Source: Adineta vaga
Lineage: Eukaryota; Rotifera
Reading direction: 5' to 3'
Assembly (NCBI GenBank): GCA_021613535.1
Contig: CP075492.1
Location: 10,354,001 to 10,418,000, forward strand
Length of the DNA stretch: 64,000 nucleotides
Part shown: positions 59,601-64,000 of the stretch, one piece after another
Position numbering within the stretch: position 1 is the stretch's first letter
Layout of the letters: the number at the start of each line of letters is the position of its first letter
Made by a program: the position numbers and the translations under genes
The notes under the pieces: generated by a model
Databases searched by the model: none
Told to the model about the DNA's origin: nothing
The model's input: only the letters and a program-made list of their open reading frames with translations

Positions 59601-61214
59601 TTTCAAGCATTGGATATTCAATTATGGAATAACGCAGGATGGTCATTAGATGTATCTGCTAATGTCATGATACGTGCTATACTTCATATTGATAATGCAT
59701 ATCAATTTAATGACGTTCAAGTTCGAGGAAGAGTCTGTAAGACTAATTTACCATCAAATACAGGTATCTATCAATGTTATCTATATGAATTAGTTGTTTT
59801 TATTCATTTATTCGATTAGCTTTTCGTGGATTTGGTGGTCCACAAGCATTATTTGCTTGTGAAACAATTGTTGAACATGTTGCTAAATATCTTCAAATGG
59901 ATGCTTTAGCTATTCGTCAATTGAATTTTTATAAAGAAGGAGATCTCACACATTTTAGTCAATCCTTAGAACGATGGAATATTCCTCGTCTATTCGATGA
60001 ATTAATTAAGTCAAGTGATTATTTTCAACGACAAAATCAAGTCAAAGAATTCAATCAATTAAATAAATATCGAAAACGTGGTATGGTTATACTTCCAGCA
60101 AAATTCGGTATTGGATTTACAACGAAATGTTTCAATCAGGCTGGTTCTCTTCTACATATTTATAAAGATGGATCTGTTCTATTAACACATGGAGGTTATA
60201 TATCATCATTTGAAAATAGATTTTAACAGTTTTCTATTTATTCAGGTACTGAAATGGGTCAAGGTCTTCATACAAAAATGATATCTGTAGCAGCTGAAGT
60301 ATTAGGTTGTGATGTAAATCGAGTACGTATTAGTGAAACTTCAACGGATACAGTAGCTAATACAAGTCCAACAGCGGCATCAACTTCATCTGATTTATAT
60401 GGTTTAGCAGTTCAAAATGCTGCACAACAAATTCGACAACGTTTAGATCAATTACGAACAGATGATAATAAGGATCTTTCATGGGAAGATCTTGTTAAAC
60501 GAGCTTATTTTGAACGTATTGATCTTTCTGCACATGGATTTTATTCAGCACCTGAACCATTAGGAGCTGACTTTGCGAATAATAAAGCAGTTTATAATTA
60601 TTTTACACAAGGTGCTGCTGTTACTGAAGTTGAATTAGATACTTTAACTGGTGATTGGCATCTTCTACGTGTCGATATTCTTATGGTAAGATTTCTTTTT
60701 CTGTTCAATATTTCATTTATTCGTTGTCTATGTATGAAAGGATGTTGGTACTTCATTGAATCCTCATATTGATATTGGACAAATTGAAGGTGCTTTTACT
60801 CAAGGTATCGGTTTATTTACTATGGAAGAGTTGATTTATGGTGATAATACTGAATATAAATGGACGAAACCAGGCTCATTGTTTACTCGTGGACCAGGAA
60901 CATATAAAATTCCATCATTCAATGATGTACCTATTGATATGCGTATTGAACTTCTTTCTGATGCACCTAATCCTAAAGCTATCTATTCTTCGAAAGCCAT
61001 CGGAGAACCACCACTTCTTCTTGGAGCATCAGCATTTTTTGCATTGAAAAATGCTTGTATGGCTTACAGAGAACAGCAAGGTTTAACAGATTATTTCATA
61101 TTACATTCTCCAGCAACTGTTGAAAGATTACGAATGGCCTGTGCAGATGATTTCACTCAACAAGCATGTGATGATCAGAATGATCAAACATTTCAAGCAC
61201 GTGGATCATATTAA
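56638..61214 (+). CDS. XDH: Xanthine dehydrogenase with one-base frameshift
   Basis: Molybdo-flavoenzyme that oxidises hypoxanthine and xanthine to urate. Ten exons: 56638-56767, 56823-57386, 57438-57819, 57873-58349, 58403-58713, 58774-59332, 59451-59763, 59820-60194, 60246-60685, 60741-61214; about 1340 residues. 2Fe-2[17 protein letters not shown] and SQCGFCTPG...[13 protein letters not shown] domain: [26 protein letters not shown]. Moco domain: [28 protein letters not shown] (Arg and GGPQ favour XDH over aldehyde oxidase), GEPPLLLGA with the catalytic Glu. In exon 7 the frame breaks at about 59512: upstream reads GRPVRR and downstream [16 protein letters not shown], one base short. Either a sequencing/assembly error or a recent null allele. 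Confidence 0.93.
59512..59514 (+). other. XDH: Single-base frameshift in XDH
   Basis: After codon CGA (59509-59511) only two bases (AC) remain before the restored frame ATT GAA CGA CAT. Without the missing base the frame ends in a stop at 59536-59538. All other exons keep phase. Confidence 0.85.
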
Positions 61215-61334
61215 ACATTATATAGGTTCTTTAATTCAAGCTGATAGTCTATTTGTAATCATTTTTATTCTGACAAAAATAAACACATTTGACATGACTA
61301 GAAACGCAAATTTATCTGAATACACGGAAAAAAT

Positions 61335-62135
61335 CTACTGTAATAAATAAACAAATATTATGACTAGAAAAATATAAACATTAATAAAACAGGATTGAAA
61401 TAAATTAATTGCTAACGAGAAAGGTTTTTCATCAAAAGTAAAACAATCAGTTGTTACAACATTGAAATTATTTGCCTCACAAAATTGTAAACCTGATTTA
61501 TAGGCGATATCTAATTTAAAAAGAAATATAAATCGTATTTTTTTTTCTATATTAAATTCAAAAACAATTGATTACATACCAATAATATTTCCATTGAATT
61601 CCGCTCCTTTACAATTTGCATAGAGTCCTTCGCAAAATGTTTTACAAATTTTTACACGTCTAAATATTCAATGTAAGTGAATTGAAAAATTCAATTAATT
61701 CGAACTTACTTTTTAATATACCATAAATATTGATCAGGTGCACAGAAAAAACACATTAAATAATTCATCATATTTTGACATGCTGAAGAAGCTTTATGTA
61801 AAGTATACATCGATTCAAATACACTGGCAACTTCAGTTCGTTTACAACAGGCATTGTCTTCATACCATGAACAATTTGTTAAACCTTTTTCTACTTTCGG
61901 ATGACGTACATCAGCTAGAAATATGATTTGATATTTAACTGTTCTATATTCAAAATCACTACTTACAAAAAAATCGACAAGGTCGAGTTGTATCAAAATT
62001 GAGTTTAATTAATTCAACGTCATCTTCATATTCTTCCAATGTCAATGCATCAGTAAAACCATTATCTAATTTAATAGAATTCGCAATTGAAATACTTGAT
62101 AAAATGACATAGAATAATATCGAACGAGAAATCAT
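61335..62135 (-). CDS. Folate-receptor-like secreted protein with C-terminal anchor signal
   Basis: Exons in gene order 62135-61967, 61914-61710, 61659-61580 and 61510-61335 give 209 residues. Signal peptide MISRSILFYVILSSISIA. The Cys pattern fits the folate receptor/riboflavin-binding (FR-like) family: NCSWYEDNACCKRTEV, YLMCFFCAPDQYLWY, VKICKTFCEGLYANCKGAEF, GLQFCEANNF and TTDCFTF. It most resembles the shorter FR-like proteins of plants and protists (CxVCSPD..., CESFCDRWYEAC) rather than vertebrate FOLR1. The last about 25 residues are hydrophobic (NVYIFLVIIFVYLLQ), consistent with a GPI signal or TM anchor. The ligand is unknown. It converges with XDH, with 120 bases between the stops. 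Confidence 0.75.
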
Positions 62136-62383
62136 TATCAAATATGAACATCACAAATAAAACGGAAGTAAAAATGATTATCGGAATGAAAATTATCTAG
62201 AATATGCAAAACAAACAATCAATCATTCTTATATCATAATTAAAAAAAAGAAACACAAATCGAAATTTTAATTTTGTTAACAATAACAATAAGATTATGT
62301 CAAAAACACTGCAAACAATTTATACTAAGTATAAATGCTGTAAAAAATACGATTAATAAGAAAAAGCACTTGAATAAATTGAT

Positions 62384-64000
62384 TTAAGGATCAATAAATG
62401 ATACCATGATATATCGTTTTCCTTTTGTTACTGGTAAACCTTCATGTAAATGTGTTAAACGACCTGGTTGCATCAATGCCCAACCACGACGTGTCGATAA
62501 TACTGAACAATTTTGTCGAACAAATCGACAACCACCACCCTATAACAAAATTGTATAACTTTTCAAATGAAAATATTCCATAGCTTACTTCAAAATCTTT
62601 TCCAGGATCATTCAAAGCAAGATTAACCGTATATGTCGATGCATCATGATGTGCTCGTAAACTTCTTTGACGATCGGGCATGTAACGAACGACAAAATTA
62701 AGCACTGCTTTTGGTGGCTATAAACAATCAGATTGATTCGGATTTCGAATAAACAAAAAAAAAAGAACTTACATCACTATAATAACCAGTAAAGACTTTT
62801 TGTTGAATTGGTTGAACAATATCTCTCAAAATGAATAGCCAATGTTCTTGAAAATCAACTTGTGTCATGTGTATATCATCTGTTGGAACATTTTCATAAC
62901 CACCATTTAATCGCGCATCCTAAATGAACAAATTTTGAATAGTTTGTTTAGTTTTTTCTATCGATTCAATTTTACTGAATGTGTTGCTCCAGACCATTGA
63001 TTGAATGTTTCCATTAAATTGATTAAACTTTCAGTAAATTCTTCGGAAAGAAATGGAAACCAATAGACATCAGGACATGGCTAAAAATGAGAACAAAATC
63101 ATTTGTTGAAAAATAATAAATGATTTACCTGTTCAATAACTGTATCAGCTTCAAGTGATTTATGATAGGCAGGATGAAGATAACGAGCTTTCCAATCCTA
63201 CAAAATTAAAAGATTTCAACTAAACATAATTCAAAAGAAAATATTTACTTTGACATTATTGAATATTTCATAGAGTTCAGGTTGTGTTAATGAGATATTA
63301 AAATTTTCTGGATCGATTAAATGTCCATAATTCATATCATTATCAATATACATGAAATATCCCTTTAAAAATTAAAAAACAATCTTAATGAAGACTTTTT
63401 TACTTTAACTCACAGCATCTCGTATTGATTGACAAAATTTCACATCTGGATCAACTTTTGATTCGATATAACTTGGAGTAAAACGTTGAAGAAACTTTCC
63501 ATTAATTAAATAAACATGAGCAACATGAGGAACATTGAAAAGACCCCTAAACAAACAATACATATTCAATTACATAGACGAAAAGAATTTCGTACATTTT
63601 CTTATAATTAACAAAATCCATATAATCTGGTGATCGTTGATAAAATCCATCATCGGAAATATCTCCCCAAAAATTGCTCCATGTTTGCCCAGGTCGAAGT
63701 AACATCGGTGCGACAACCGTTCGATTTCGTACGATTAATTCAATTAATGTATCAGGATGATCAATATGTGCAATTGAATCAAGCACGAAAAGATAATCAC
63801 ATTTATCTTCTTGACATTCGCGACTAAAAAGAAAAATCTCGAAATTTCAATTCTTTTCAATTTCAATCCACATACATAGCTTGTTGTCGAGCTTCACCTT
63901 CACTCATATCATCATCGACATTCAAATATTTGACGAACTTATATTCCTCTTCTTTGAATTTTTTTAAATAGTGCTCCGTAATATTTTTATGATACTCAAC
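62384..64000 (-). CDS. PLOD: Procollagen-lysine 2-oxoglutarate 5-dioxygenase (lysyl hydroxylase), N-terminus beyond window
   Basis: Hydroxylates collagen lysines in the ER using Fe(II), 2-oxoglutarate and ascorbate. Several short exons run from the right edge to the TAA at 62384. Family blocks in order: [25 protein letters not shown] (glycosyltransferase-like region), [72 protein letters not shown] and the dioxygenase core [17 protein letters not shown] (iron HxD), [33 protein letters not shown] (distal His and 2-oxoglutarate Arg), ending VSFIDP as in vertebrate PLODs. The visible part has no break; the signal peptide and first glycosyltransferase domain lie outside. Confidence 0.95.

Overview
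The window looks like nuclear DNA of a bdelloid rotifer or a close relative. It is strongly AT-rich. Most genes are cut by many tiny GT-AG introns (about 45-70 bases). The core genes are animal orthologues (TRAK/Milton, kinesin light chain, CCDC134, AIP, VIPAS39, AP-2 beta, PLOD, XDH), and several intronless genes look bacterial or fungal in type. The organism call is inference; no database search was possible.

Layout. <1-1518 (-): erythromycin-esterase family enzyme. 2527-13377 (+): a tight run of TRAK/Milton, POLD4, RMDN1-like, TMEM143-like and CFAP100. 13545-14762 (-): intronless multipass membrane protein. 15827-16825 (+): unknown protein. 17056-20222 (+): CCDC134, whose 2.2-kb first intron holds a complete calpain gene. 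20760-21248 (+): YbaY/YscW-like protein. 21340-22567 (-): AIP. 23852-25639 (+): kinesin light chain. 25999-28901 (+): VIPAS39/SPE-39. 29140-31050 (-): SRPSSA-repeat protein. 33286-37586 (-): WAP/antistasin membrane protein. 41294-49722 (+): AP-2 beta adaptin, WDR83, uridine-cytidine kinase, REC114-like, EF-hand protein. 49932-55616 (-): two intronless metabolic genes, a thiaminase-I-like GPI protein and a ZZ-finger/adenylation/carrier/reductase megaenzyme. 56638-61214 (+): xanthine dehydrogenase with a one-base frameshift. 61335-62135 (-): folate-receptor-like GPI protein. 62384->64000 (-): lysyl hydroxylase (PLOD), partial.

Themes. Several neighbours serve organelle movement and membrane traffic (TRAK, RMDN1-like, TMEM143-like, KLC, VIPAS39, AP-2 beta). 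Many plus-strand genes are separated by only 57-185 bases and carry a pyrimidine-AG acceptor at or just before the ATG. This fits spliced-leader trans-splicing and operon-like transcription, which has been reported in bdelloids. Splice joins were deduced by hand from GT-AG sites, reading frame and family alignment. For nearly all multi-exon models the summed exon length is a multiple of three; the exception is XDH, which is one base short.

The observations most worth following are the calpain nested inside CCDC134, the ZZ-A-T-R carboxylate-reductase-like chimera, the GPI-anchored thiaminase-like protein, a REC114 homologue in a lineage thought to be asexual, and the alternative first exon of AP-2 beta.
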